64,000 nt of DNA from Devosia subaequoris (GTDB lineage Bacteria; Pseudomonadota; Alphaproteobacteria; Rhizobiales; Devosiaceae): positions 62,001 to 126,000 of the forward strand of contig NZ_JACIEW010000009.1 in assembly GCF_014197055.1 (NCBI RefSeq), written 5' to 3'. How positions within the stretch are numbered: the stretch's first letter is position 1; each line of letters starts with the position of its first letter. The notes beneath the pieces are model-generated. The model worked only from the letters and a program-made list of their open reading frames with translations, was not told where the DNA came from and ran no database searches. Of this stretch, positions 27,687 to 35,740 are shown one piece after another. A program made the translations under genes and the position numbers.

Positions 27687-28969
27687 TCCGGGCCGGTGTG
27701 TCGGTTGTGGACATTACGCCGCCTGCGGGGTTGGAGATGTGCGGTTTTGCCGCGCGAATTCCCCCCGCTACAGGCGCGCATGATCCACTGACCGTCCGGG
27801 CGCTGGTTATTGGTGACACCGCCATCGCCGTGGCCGACGTCATCGGCATTGACGCGGCCTTGTCTAATCGGGTGCGTCAGGCCAGTGGCCTACCCCCGGA
27901 GCGGGTGACTTTGGCGGCGACCCACACCCATGGTGGACCGCTCAGCATGCCGGGCCGCCTTTCGGGGGAAACGGACCCATCCTTCTTGGCCGGCCTGGAA
28001 GAAGCGTTTGTGACTGCCTTGCGCAGCGCCGCCAGCACCGCAGAGCCGGTAACGCTGCAGGGTGGGGTCGGGCCGGAGCCCGGAATTGCCCGCAATCGTC
28101 GCCACCCAAATGGCCCAGTCGATACCGGCGTGCCGGTCCTGCGGCTTAACCGCGCTGATGGATCAGCCATGGCTGTTCTGATCTCCTATGCCTGCCATCC
28201 CGTAGTCCTGTCGTCAGACAACCTGCTGTGGACAGCAGACTATCCGCATTATGTCAGGATCTGCCTGGAAGCGGCTCTGCCCGGTGCCGTTGCGCTCTTT
28301 GCCACCGGCTGCGCAGGCGACGTCAATACGGGGCACTCCGCCGCCGCCTCCCTCGATCCGGTTAGCAATCCTGCCAGAAGCTTTGCCGAAGCCGAGCGCA
28401 TTGGCCAGGCAATTGCCGATGCCGCGCTCGCGGCTCCCCTGCGGAGCCTGGGAGAGACAATCAAGGCCGCGCAGTCCGATGTTCTGCTGGAATTTGCGGA
28501 CGACGAAGACGTGCCGGCACTTTTGGCGGCCTGGAAAACCGAGCGTCAAAGCGCACCACCAAACCGGGCAAGGTTGCTCGATATCTGGAGCGACTGGGCA
28601 GACCGAAGGGCACAGCAGGCTCCGGCGCCCATCGCGGAGCGCGTAACCACCGCCTCCTGGGGTGGGGCCCGCATACTGGCCATGCCGGGAGAAATCTTTG
28701 CGGAAACGGCCCTGTCCCTGCGTCGGGCCGTGGCTGCTGATGGTCCGGGACCGCTTTTCATCCTGGGCTATGCCGACGACAATCCTGGCTACATTCCGCC
28801 CGAAAGCGAATTCGCCTTCGGCGGCTACGAGGTCACGGAGGCCCACAGGTTTTATGGGCTTCCGGCTGGCTTGGCGCCCCGCTCGGCCGAGAGGCTGGCC
28901 AAAGCCGTTTTCCATGCGGCAGGCGGACAACATCACGACGACATAACAAAGGGAGACTGCCATGACTAA
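27683..28969 (+). CDS. Neutral ceramidase N-terminal-domain-like hydrolase, cytoplasmic
   Basis: 428 residues starting RAGVSVVDITPPAGLEMCGF, the usual start of the neutral/alkaline ceramidase (NEUT/ALK) domain. Zinc-type residues appear in LAATHTHGGPL (about 72-82), and VLISYACHPVVLS with ATGCAGDVN follow the family order. There is no signal peptide, unlike secreted ceramidases, and the C-terminal Ig-like domain is absent. The position between nagA and an ABC binding protein suggests an intracellular amide hydrolase for an N-acyl amino sugar or similar molecule; that is inference. Confidence 0.75.
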   Translation: MIRAGVSVVDITPPAGLEMCGFAARIPPATGAHDPLTVRALVIGDTAIAVADVIGIDAALSNRVRQASGLPPERVTLAATHTHGGPLSMPGRLSGETDPSFLAGLEEAFVTALRSAASTAEPVTLQGGVGPEPGIARNRRHPNGPVDTGVPVLRLNRADGSAMAVLISYACHPVVLSSDNLLWTADYPHYVRICLEAALPGAVALFATGCAGDVNTGHSAAASLDPVSNPARSFAEAERIGQAIADAALAAPLRSLGETIKAAQSDVLLEFADDEDVPALLAAWKTERQSAPPNRARLLDIWSDWADRRAQQAPAPIAERVTTASWGGARILAMPGEIFAETALSLRRAVAADGPGPLFILGYADDNPGYIPPESEFAFGGYEVTEAHRFYGLPAGLAPRSAERLAKAVFHAAGGQHHDDITKGDCHD

Positions 28970-30251
28970 GCTTGCCTCACTTCGCTCGGCGCTCTGCGGT
29001 GCCACTGCACTTGCCGCGTTCACGCTGCCGACCGTGGCTCAAGAAATTTCTATCCTTTCGGGCTACCCCGAAATGACGCCCTTCTATGAACGCGTCGCCG
29101 AAAGCATGAAGGGCGATTATCCCAATCTCACGGTCAACGTCGAGCCGATCACGCTGCGCGAGCATGAACGCCGTGTTGCCCTGGGCCTCAGCTCTGGTCT
29201 GGAAGGGGCGTCAGTCATTGAGCTTTCGACCTCTACAGCGGGTCGTTATGTCCAGGCTGGCCTCATGCCGGCAGCCCCAGCTGACATTTCCGAATTTGTC
29301 TCTGATCCGGCCAATTTCGGCCAGTTCTTCGTTGATGCCGCCAGCTATGATGACACCGTATACGGTGTGCCACTATTCCGCGGCCAGGGTGCCCTATTCT
29401 ACAATACGCGCATGTTTGCCGAGGCGGGCCTCGAAGGTGCGCCCAAGACAATGGATGAGTATACTGATTATGCGGAAAAGCTGACGCAGCGTGATGAGAA
29501 CGGCAATCCGGTGGTTTCGGGCTGGTCGCTGCGTCTGTCGGGCGGCAGCCAGGGCATTGCCGAAAAATGGTGGCTGATCCTGTTCAACCATGGTGGCACA
29601 CTGATCGACGAGGTCAGCCCGGGCAAATGGCGCGCAGGCTATGCCAACGAGGCCGGCGTAAAAGCGCTCGGCCAGTATCTCGACAATATCTACGACAAGA
29701 AGACTGTAACGATCGAAATGCCGTCGGATGCTGAGGCGTTTGAACGCGAGCAGACCGCAATGTTCATCCGCGAAAGTTGGGTGATCGGTGACATTGCGGC
29801 AAAGGCACCCGACCTTGAATATGCTACAGCGCCGTTGCCCGTCGGTTCGATCGCCTTGCCCGTCAATCTCTACGTTGCCGGCGATGGCAGCACCGAGGAC
29901 ATGCAAGCTGCCTGGGACTTCGCCAAGGCCGCCAACGAGCCGGAAAACCTAGTCTGGTTGCTAGAAAATGTTGGCTGGCTCCCCAACCGGACGGGTGTGG
30001 ACTTCTCGAGCGTGACCGACGAAATCGAGGCCTTCAGTGCTTTCGTCGACTATCCGGAAGACTACACTTTCTTTACCGTGCCCTCGATTGCGGTGATTGA
30101 GGATCTCCAGACACGTCTGGCTGCCAAGTTGACCGAAGCCTTCGCCAACCCTGCCATGCAGGGCGACGACGCGGCCATCATGGCCTTCCTGGAATCGGCC
30201 GCCGAAGAAACCAACGCGATCCTCAAGCGCGAAGGTCTTCTGGCTGAGTAG
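28962..30251 (+). CDS. ABC sugar-transporter substrate-binding protein
   Basis: 429 residues with a signal peptide (LASLRSALCGATALAAFTLPTVAQ) and the fold of extracellular solute-binding family 1: ISILSGYPEMTPFYERVAESMKG, VYGVPLFRGQGALFYNTRMFAEAG and WLILFNHGGTLIDE. This family binds oligosaccharides or sugar derivatives in the periplasm. The start overlaps the ceramidase-like stop by eight bases. A stem-loop follows the gene. Ligand unknown, but the operon suggests an N-acetylated amino sugar. Confidence 0.87.
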   Translation: MTKLASLRSALCGATALAAFTLPTVAQEISILSGYPEMTPFYERVAESMKGDYPNLTVNVEPITLREHERRVALGLSSGLEGASVIELSTSTAGRYVQAGLMPAAPADISEFVSDPANFGQFFVDAASYDDTVYGVPLFRGQGALFYNTRMFAEAGLEGAPKTMDEYTDYAEKLTQRDENGNPVVSGWSLRLSGGSQGIAEKWWLILFNHGGTLIDEVSPGKWRAGYANEAGVKALGQYLDNIYDKKTVTIEMPSDAEAFEREQTAMFIRESWVIGDIAAKAPDLEYATAPLPVGSIALPVNLYVAGDGSTEDMQAAWDFAKAANEPENLVWLLENVGWLPNRTGVDFSSVTDEIEAFSAFVDYPEDYTFFTVPSIAVIEDLQTRLAAKLTEAFANPAMQGDDAAIMAFLESAAEETNAILKREGLLAE

Positions 30252-30267
30252 TCCTACCTATACGATT

Positions 30268-30300
30268 GGAGCCGGGCGCGGCCAGTCCGCCCCCGGTTCC
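30268..30300 (+). other. Stem-loop after the binding-protein gene (nag operon)
   Basis: GGAGCCGGG pairs with CCCGGTTCC (9 bp with one G-T pair) around a 15-base loop. No T-run follows. It lies in the 98-base gap before the first permease gene and would stabilise the upstream message and lower downstream expression. Confidence 0.55.
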
Positions 30301-30349
30301 GATCTCAGGTCCCACAAGCCTCCCAAGCTGTCACCGAAGGCCCGCGCCC

Positions 30350-31240
30350 ATGCTCAGACGCCGCCGCTTCCGTTTCGCCATCCTCGCACTGCTTCCTACC
30401 TTTGCGATATTTGCGTGGGTGCGAATGGGGCCAATTGTGCAAACCATGAACCTGTCGGTCCGCGACTGGGATCTCATCGGCACCAATCGACCCTTCATCG
30501 GACTGGCCAATTTTGTCGAACTGTTTGGGGATTCGCTCTTCCTGACAGCGCTGGTCAACACTGCCATCATTGCATTTGGCGTGATGCTGCTGACCATCCC
30601 GACGGCGATGGTTCTCGCCGGACTCATCCACTATCGAACAAGGTCGCGGTTTGCAGGCTTTTACGAGACGTCGGTTTTCATTCCGCATGTGGTTTCGCTG
30701 GTGCCGGCGGCTATGGCTTGGAAGTGGATATTTGACGCCAAGCTCGGGCCGCTAAATGCCTTGATTGTCAGTCTTGGCGGCAGCCCCCAGTCCTGGCTCT
30801 TTGACCCGAACCTGGCACTGTTTTCCATTATTGTGCTTTGTAGCTGGCAGGCCCTGGGTTACGCAGTGTTGATCTATCTTGTCGGTTTTCGAAATTTGCC
30901 GACATCGGTCTACGAGGCAGCGCGACTGGACGGTGCGAGTGGCATCCAGGCTTTCCGCTTCCTCTCTATTCCCCTGCTGAAGCCGATAACGCTCTACGTG
31001 TCCGTGGTGACGTTGGTTTCGGGATTCAACGTTTATGCGCAAGCTTTCGTCTTGGCCTCCGATAGTCAGGGCGCGCCGGGCCGGCAGGTGCGCGTCCTTG
31101 TCCTCGACATGCTCGAGAATGCTTTCCGCAACTATCGCGTAGGCTATGCCGCGGCAGAAGCCATGGTTCTGCTGCTCATCGTGCTGATACTGACGGGCGC
31201 CCAGTTCGCACTGTTGCGCGAGAAAGGTAACAGCAAATGA
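30350..31240 (+). CDS. ABC sugar-transporter permease 1
   Basis: 296 residues from the ATG at 30350, preceded by AAGG; an upstream ATG (30266) would translate the stem-loop region and has poor composition. Six membrane helices are expected, with the MalF-type MGPIVQTMNLSVRDWDL loop and the cytoplasmic EAA loop EAARLDGASGIQAFRFLSIP (about 205-225) that docks on the ATPase. The stop overlaps the second permease by four bases. Confidence 0.9.
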   Translation: MLRRRRFRFAILALLPTFAIFAWVRMGPIVQTMNLSVRDWDLIGTNRPFIGLANFVELFGDSLFLTALVNTAIIAFGVMLLTIPTAMVLAGLIHYRTRSRFAGFYETSVFIPHVVSLVPAAMAWKWIFDAKLGPLNALIVSLGGSPQSWLFDPNLALFSIIVLCSWQALGYAVLIYLVGFRNLPTSVYEAARLDGASGIQAFRFLSIPLLKPITLYVSVVTLVSGFNVYAQAFVLASDSQGAPGRQVRVLVLDMLENAFRNYRVGYAAAEAMVLLLIVLILTGAQFALLREKGNSK

Positions 31241-32070
31241 CCCGCAACCAGAGAAAAGCTACCGACTTCATGATCGATGTTGGTCTGGTCCTGTTCGGCC
31301 TTTTGATGCTGGCGCCGCTGCTGATGCTGGTGGCCAACGCATTCAAGTCTCCTGCTGAAATGGTAGCTTGGCCGCCAACCTTCATTCCTGCCAATCCCAC
31401 GCTGGACAATTTTCGATCAGTGCTGGGCGAAACCCCGCTCCTGCTCTGGATCTGGAACTCGCTTAGCTTTGCGATCATGTCGACGATTGCCATCGTCCTT
31501 ACGTCGTCGATCGCGGGCTATGTGATCGCCAAGTTTCCTTTTCGGTCCATCAACGTGGTCTTCGCGCTATTCCTCGCCACGGCAATCGTGCCGTTCGAAG
31601 TCTACATGATCCCGCTGTATTTCCAGGTGAAGGACCTGGGCATGCTCAACACCAATCAAGGGTTGCTGATTGGCTATCTAGTGATGAGCTTTGGTATCTT
31701 CCTAATCCGCCAGAATGTCCTTGCCTCCATTCCCGATGAGTTGATCGAGGCCGCACGGATCGACGGCGCCGGAGAGCTTTGGATCTATTGGCATATCGTG
31801 CTGCCCCTGCTGCGCGGGCCGCTGGCGGCGCTGGCTGTCCTTGCCTTTTTCCAGGCATGGACCAGCTTTGCCTGGCCAATGATCGTCGCCACGCGACGAG
31901 CGGCTTACACGATCGAGGTGGGTCTCGCCCTGTTTTCGACGGGCTACACCGTCGACCTTGGCAAATTGTCGGCGGCGTCAGCCTGCGTACTTGTTCCGTC
32001 GGTGGTGGCCTTCGTCATCCTGCGCCGCAATTTCGTACAGGGCGTAGCGTCCACAGGGATGAAGGAATGA
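31237..32070 (+). CDS. ABC sugar-transporter permease 2
   Basis: 277 residues, MalG-like. It has six helices, the conserved MLVANAFKSPAEM periplasmic start and the EAA loop EAARIDGAGELWIYWHIVLP (about 172-191). With the preceding permease it forms the heterodimeric channel, and it is coupled by ATGA overlaps to the genes on both sides. Confidence 0.9.
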   Translation: MTRNQRKATDFMIDVGLVLFGLLMLAPLLMLVANAFKSPAEMVAWPPTFIPANPTLDNFRSVLGETPLLLWIWNSLSFAIMSTIAIVLTSSIAGYVIAKFPFRSINVVFALFLATAIVPFEVYMIPLYFQVKDLGMLNTNQGLLIGYLVMSFGIFLIRQNVLASIPDELIEAARIDGAGELWIYWHIVLPLLRGPLAALAVLAFFQAWTSFAWPMIVATRRAAYTIEVGLALFSTGYTVDLGKLSAASACVLVPSVVAFVILRRNFVQGVASTGMKE

Positions 32071-33260
32071 CCCGAGTTCTCGCGGATGCCGCGCAACGCT
32101 ATGATGCGGCCAACCGGATAACCCTCAATTGGCTGTTGGAGCGGCCACCGGTGATGGGCGTGTTCATCAACACGCGGGTCAATCCAGTCACCGGACAAGA
32201 CTATACCGCGGTTGACGGCCTGCGCGGTCCAGACTGGATCTGTGGCTGGATACAGGGCAGGGGCCTGGAAGCCCTTGTGACTTTTGCTGCCCATTATGAG
32301 CAGATTGCGCCGGAGCTGACACTTCGGCTCGATGCTTTTGCAATGCCGCTGTACGCGGCTCTTTGTGACCTACAGGCTAAGCATGGGCACGGCTACTTCC
32401 TTTACGACCGAGACCTCAGACCCGTTCGCAAGGACAATATGGGTGGGGCGGTCCCGCAGTCCATGAACGCCGACTTATACAGCTATTCCGATATTTTTTT
32501 CGCCAAGGGACTGATTGCGGCGGCGGCGCGATTTGCGCCTGCGGACCTGCCTCGGCATATCGATTTCTTTCATCAGATTCGTGCTGCGATTGCGGACAAA
32601 CGCTTCCAGATGGGGGAGCAGGTCGAGATCTCGCGCGAGGCTATCGCCGCCGAGCCCGACGATCACGGGCCCCGCATGATCCTGCTGGGGGCGGCCGGGA
32701 TGCTCAAACGCGTGGGGCTCGCTGAGCAGGCACGCTGGGCGGACGAGATGATTGAAGAGGTGCTGGCGCATTGGCTGGATGCCACCGGATTGCTGCGCAA
32801 TGTGCCCGGCATGGATGTGCTCAATGCTGGTCACGGCATCGAGTTTGTTGGCTTTGCCTTCGACCACCTTGGTCCGGCGGGGGACTCCGCGCTCAAAGTA
32901 CATCTGTCACGCGTGTTGATCCGGCTTTTCGACCACGCCTTCCGTGAACCGGGTGTGCCACTGGCAGTATCGGCGGCTTCGGGCGAGCTGCTCGAACCCT
33001 GGTTCCCTTGGTGGCCGCTGCCGGAAACCATTCGGGCGGCCGCCCTCGCTCGCGCCTATGGCGCGCCGCAGGTTGCTGATCTGGAGCGAATTCAGACCGC
33101 TGCAGACAGCGCCTTTTTCCGCAATTACTGGCGCGGCTCCCTAGGCTTTGCCTATCAGGGGCGGACGCCCGGAGGGCCGGTCGACTACGTTCCGGCCACA
33201 CCTGATCTCGATCCCGGCTACCATACCGGGCTTTCCCTGCTTGCCGCCCAGACCGCGTGA
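32067..33260 (+). CDS. AGE-like (alpha/alpha)6 barrel protein, possible epimerase or glycoside enzyme
   Basis: 397 residues from the ATG at 32067, which overlaps the permease stop. Repeating helical pairs with aromatic/His-rich turns occur: DWICGWIQGRGLEALVTFA, GHGYFLYDRDLRP, NADLYSYSDIFFAKGLIAA, NAGHGIEFVGFAFDH and SSGELLEPWFPWWPLPETIRA-like. These are the pattern of the N-acylglucosamine 2-epimerase (AGE) superfamily. With NagA/NagB nearby, epimerisation of an N-acyl amino sugar is a natural guess, but AGE relatives also act on other sugars. Confidence 0.68.
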   Translation: MTRVLADAAQRYDAANRITLNWLLERPPVMGVFINTRVNPVTGQDYTAVDGLRGPDWICGWIQGRGLEALVTFAAHYEQIAPELTLRLDAFAMPLYAALCDLQAKHGHGYFLYDRDLRPVRKDNMGGAVPQSMNADLYSYSDIFFAKGLIAAAARFAPADLPRHIDFFHQIRAAIADKRFQMGEQVEISREAIAAEPDDHGPRMILLGAAGMLKRVGLAEQARWADEMIEEVLAHWLDATGLLRNVPGMDVLNAGHGIEFVGFAFDHLGPAGDSALKVHLSRVLIRLFDHAFREPGVPLAVSAASGELLEPWFPWWPLPETIRAAALARAYGAPQVADLERIQTAADSAFFRNYWRGSLGFAYQGRTPGGPVDYVPATPDLDPGYHTGLSLLAAQTA

Positions 33261-33267
33261 GGACACA

Positions 33268-34329
33268 ATGGCTTCAGTAGAAATTCGCGACCTTCGCAAG
33301 AGCTTCGGTCCCATAGAGACCATTCATGGCGTTACCATTGACGTCCCGGATGGCGAATTCGTCGCTCTCGTAGGTCCGTCCGGTTGCGGCAAGTCGACTA
33401 TCCTGAGATTGCTTGCCGGACTTGAAGAGGTCACCGCAGGCACCATTTCAATCGGTGGCCGCGTCATCAATGAGGTCGAACCAAAGCACCGCGACATCGC
33501 TATGGTTTTCCAGAATTATGCGCTTTATCCGCACATGACCGTGGCCGAAAACATGGGCTTTTCCATGCGGCTTCTCAAGAAGAGCAAGGAGGAAATCCGG
33601 CGTGAAGTGGGCTCCGCGGCAGAAATCCTTGGCTTGACGCCTTATCTGGGGCGGTACCCCAAGCAACTTTCCGGCGGACAAAGGCAGCGCGTCGCCATGG
33701 GGCGCGCCATTGTCCGTCAGCCGCAGGTTTTCCTGTTTGACGAGCCCCTGTCCAATCTTGACGCGCAATTGCGAGTGCAGATGCGCGCCGAGCTCAAGGC
33801 GATCCACAATCGTCTCAAGGTCACAACCATCTATGTGACGCATGACCAGGTTGAAGCCATGACCATGGCCGACCGGATCGTGGTGATGAAGGATGGCTAT
33901 GTCATGCAGGCGGGCGCGCCGTTGGACCTCTATGATCAGCCTGCCAATACCTTTGTAGCCCGTTTTGTCGGATCGCCTTCGATGAATATCTTTGCCGCCG
34001 ACGTTTCGGGGGGGCAGGTGCAATTTGCCGGAACCGACTGGTGCGCTGCCCCTGCGGACCTGGCAGGCGCGGTGCAAATGGGAATCCGCCCCGAACATTT
34101 CACCATCGGTGAAGGCGGTGCCGTGCTTGCTGTCGAAAACGTGGACCCGACTGGCTCGGAAACCCTAGTGCAGGGGCAACTGGGTGGCGTTCCAGCTACC
34201 GTGCTGCTGCGGACTCGGGCAGCGGTTCGGGCAGGCGATCTGCTTCCTGTTGCCGTGAGGCCAGAACTTATTCACCTGTTTGACGCGGAGTCCGGAGATA
34301 CGCTTCCCATGAACAGCGAAGGTCTCTGA
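33268..34329 (+). CDS. ABC sugar-transporter ATPase (MsmX/UgpC type)
   Basis: 353 residues from the ATG at 33268. Walker A is GPSGCGKST (about 37-45), signature LSGGQRQRVA (about 134), Walker B VFLFDEPLSNLD (about 155), switch His in VTHDQVEAMT. A C-terminal TOBE-type regulatory domain is present, with IRPEHF and VAVRPELIHLFD. This type powers carbohydrate importers. It ends the nag-type operon; the dead nagB copy starts immediately afterwards on the other strand. Confidence 0.92.
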   Translation: MASVEIRDLRKSFGPIETIHGVTIDVPDGEFVALVGPSGCGKSTILRLLAGLEEVTAGTISIGGRVINEVEPKHRDIAMVFQNYALYPHMTVAENMGFSMRLLKKSKEEIRREVGSAAEILGLTPYLGRYPKQLSGGQRQRVAMGRAIVRQPQVFLFDEPLSNLDAQLRVQMRAELKAIHNRLKVTTIYVTHDQVEAMTMADRIVVMKDGYVMQAGAPLDLYDQPANTFVARFVGSPSMNIFAADVSGGQVQFAGTDWCAAPADLAGAVQMGIRPEHFTIGEGGAVLAVENVDPTGSETLVQGQLGGVPATVLLRTRAAVRAGDLLPVAVRPELIHLFDAESGDTLPMNSEGL

Positions 34330-34330
34330 C

Positions 34331-34590
34331 ATGCGCGCTGACGCGATCAACCTCACCACGGTCGGCGGCGTCGCCATCAACGTAGATGATCTCGCCAAGA
34401 TGCGGCCGGTTTTTTTGGCGAACCGCTTCCGCAGGTAGCGGCGGAAGCTTGTAAGATGCTCGTGTGAAATCCCCATATACTCATCGAGAAGAAGGACGGA
34501 GCAGTCGGGGTCCGCCCTGGGTGCTCAAGCACCTCGAACTAGCTGGGACCGGTCGCCACGACCGCCGCTTTGATCTGGCCGGCTTAAACC
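34331..34590 (-). pseudogene. nagB: Remnant of a second nagB
   Basis: Broken minus-strand pieces line up with intact nagB: AAVVATGPS, a TAG stop, FEVLEHPG; then in another frame LLLDEYMGISHEHLTSFRRY; then in a third frame EIIYVDGDAADRGEVDRVSA. At least one stop and two frameshifts are present, and the second half of the gene is missing. Its upstream side carries the same operator palindrome as intact nagB, so gene and operator were probably duplicated or acquired together before decay. Confidence 0.8.
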
Positions 34591-34640
34591 CTGCAACGTT
34601 TGCATACTCGTCGCCAAGATCATTGACTTCGATCAGTTAC

Positions 34641-34652
34641 GCAACCGGTTGC
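34641..34652. promoter_or_regulatory. LacI-type operator, copy 3 (second ABC operon)
   Basis: GCAACCGGTTGC, identical to copy 1, preceded by the same GTTAC. It lies 59 bases before the binding-protein gene and just upstream of the dead nagB on the other strand. This places the phosphatase-containing ABC operon in the same regulon as nagB and nagA. Confidence 0.8.
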
Positions 34653-34711
34653 AAAAGGGCAGCGAGTGTAGAACAGTTGCACATCGGCATTGCCGAAAGG
34701 AGGAGGATCCA

Positions 34712-35677
34712 ATGAATCTGAAGTCACTAGCTCTTATTGCTGCCGTCGGCACCTTGATGAGCCAGACCGCTATCGCCCAGGAGGGTGGGCTGGTCGTGTA
34801 CAATCCCGCCGGGGACGCCGGTGAACTGATCATCGACGGGTTCCGGGAGAAGTTCCCGGGGATCTCCATCTCGGCGATCAATGCCGGCGTGGGCGAACTG
34901 TTCACCCGTATGGCGGCCGAAAAGGAAAACCCGCAGGGCGACGTCGTCCTGTGTGCGTCGAGCGAAGCGTTCCTGGCCAATCCTGACCTATTCGCGCCCC
35001 ATGAAAGTCCCGAGCTGCCCAATTTCGAGTCCGATGTCGTGGCGGCTGACCATTCCTTTTATGGATGCTCCATGCCGCTGCAGGCGTTTATCGTAAACAC
35101 CAACCTGATGAGCGAAGACCAGTACCCGCGGACCTGGGCCGACCTGGCTGCCCCGGAACTTGAAGGCAAGCTCGTGCTGGCCAACCCCTCGCTTTCGGGT
35201 TCCGCTTACGCACAGCTGGCCCAGATTCTGCAGCTCTATGGTTGGGATGTGGCCGAGAAGGTCATGAACAACGCGCGCTTCACCACCTCCTCGCAGAACG
35301 TGTTTCAGGACGTTGGACGCGGCGAAACCGAGGTCGGAGTGACGGGCGAAGTCAACATCAAGACCATGATGGACGAAGGCTACCCGGTGACGGCGATCTA
35401 TCCGGAAGACGGCACCGGCTTGCGCTTCGATGCTTCGGCGATCATCGCCGGGGGGCCGAACCCGGAGAATGCCAAGCTGTTCCTCGACTACGCCAACTCC
35501 AAGGAAGCGCACGAACTTATCGTGTCCACCAACCGTCGCTCGGTGCGCAAGGACGTGGCGCCGCCGGAAGGACTGATGCCAACCAGCGAGGTCCCGACCT
35601 TCCCATATGACGCCGACCTCGCAGCCTCGAACCGCGACGAGAACCTCGCCAAGTTCGACGAGCTGTTCGCACAGTAA
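34712..35677 (+). CDS. Iron/2-aminoethylphosphonate-type ABC substrate-binding protein
   Basis: 321 residues from the ATG at 34712 after AGGAGG. A signal peptide (MNLKSLALIAAVGTLMSQTA, ending AIAQE) precedes a type-2 periplasmic fold: LVVYNPAGDAGELIIDGFRE, TWADLAAPELEGKLVLANPS, GSAYAQLAQIL and EVNIKTMMDEGYPVTAIYPEDG. It belongs with binding proteins for ferric ion, thiamine, polyamines, phosphonates and phosphosugars. No Tyr pair typical of iron ligands was obvious, and the nag operator argues for an organic, perhaps phosphorylated, ligand. Confidence 0.85.
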   Translation: MNLKSLALIAAVGTLMSQTAIAQEGGLVVYNPAGDAGELIIDGFREKFPGISISAINAGVGELFTRMAAEKENPQGDVVLCASSEAFLANPDLFAPHESPELPNFESDVVAADHSFYGCSMPLQAFIVNTNLMSEDQYPRTWADLAAPELEGKLVLANPSLSGSAYAQLAQILQLYGWDVAEKVMNNARFTTSSQNVFQDVGRGETEVGVTGEVNIKTMMDEGYPVTAIYPEDGTGLRFDASAIIAGGPNPENAKLFLDYANSKEAHELIVSTNRRSVRKDVAPPEGLMPTSEVPTFPYDADLAASNRDENLAKFDELFAQ

Positions 35678-35689
35678 CTGACCCAGATC

Positions 35690-35718
35690 GGTGAAGCGCG
35701 GAACCCCCGGGCTTCACC
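35690..35718 (+). other. Stem-loop after the binding-protein gene (phosphatase operon)
   Basis: GGTGAAGC pairs with GCTTCACC (8 bp) around a loop of about 13 bases that itself contains a CCCCCGGG stretch. It lies 12 bases after the binding-protein stop and before the phosphatase gene. No T-run. Confidence 0.55.
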
Positions 35719-35740
35719 ACCAAACCGGGGAGAGCGCCGC

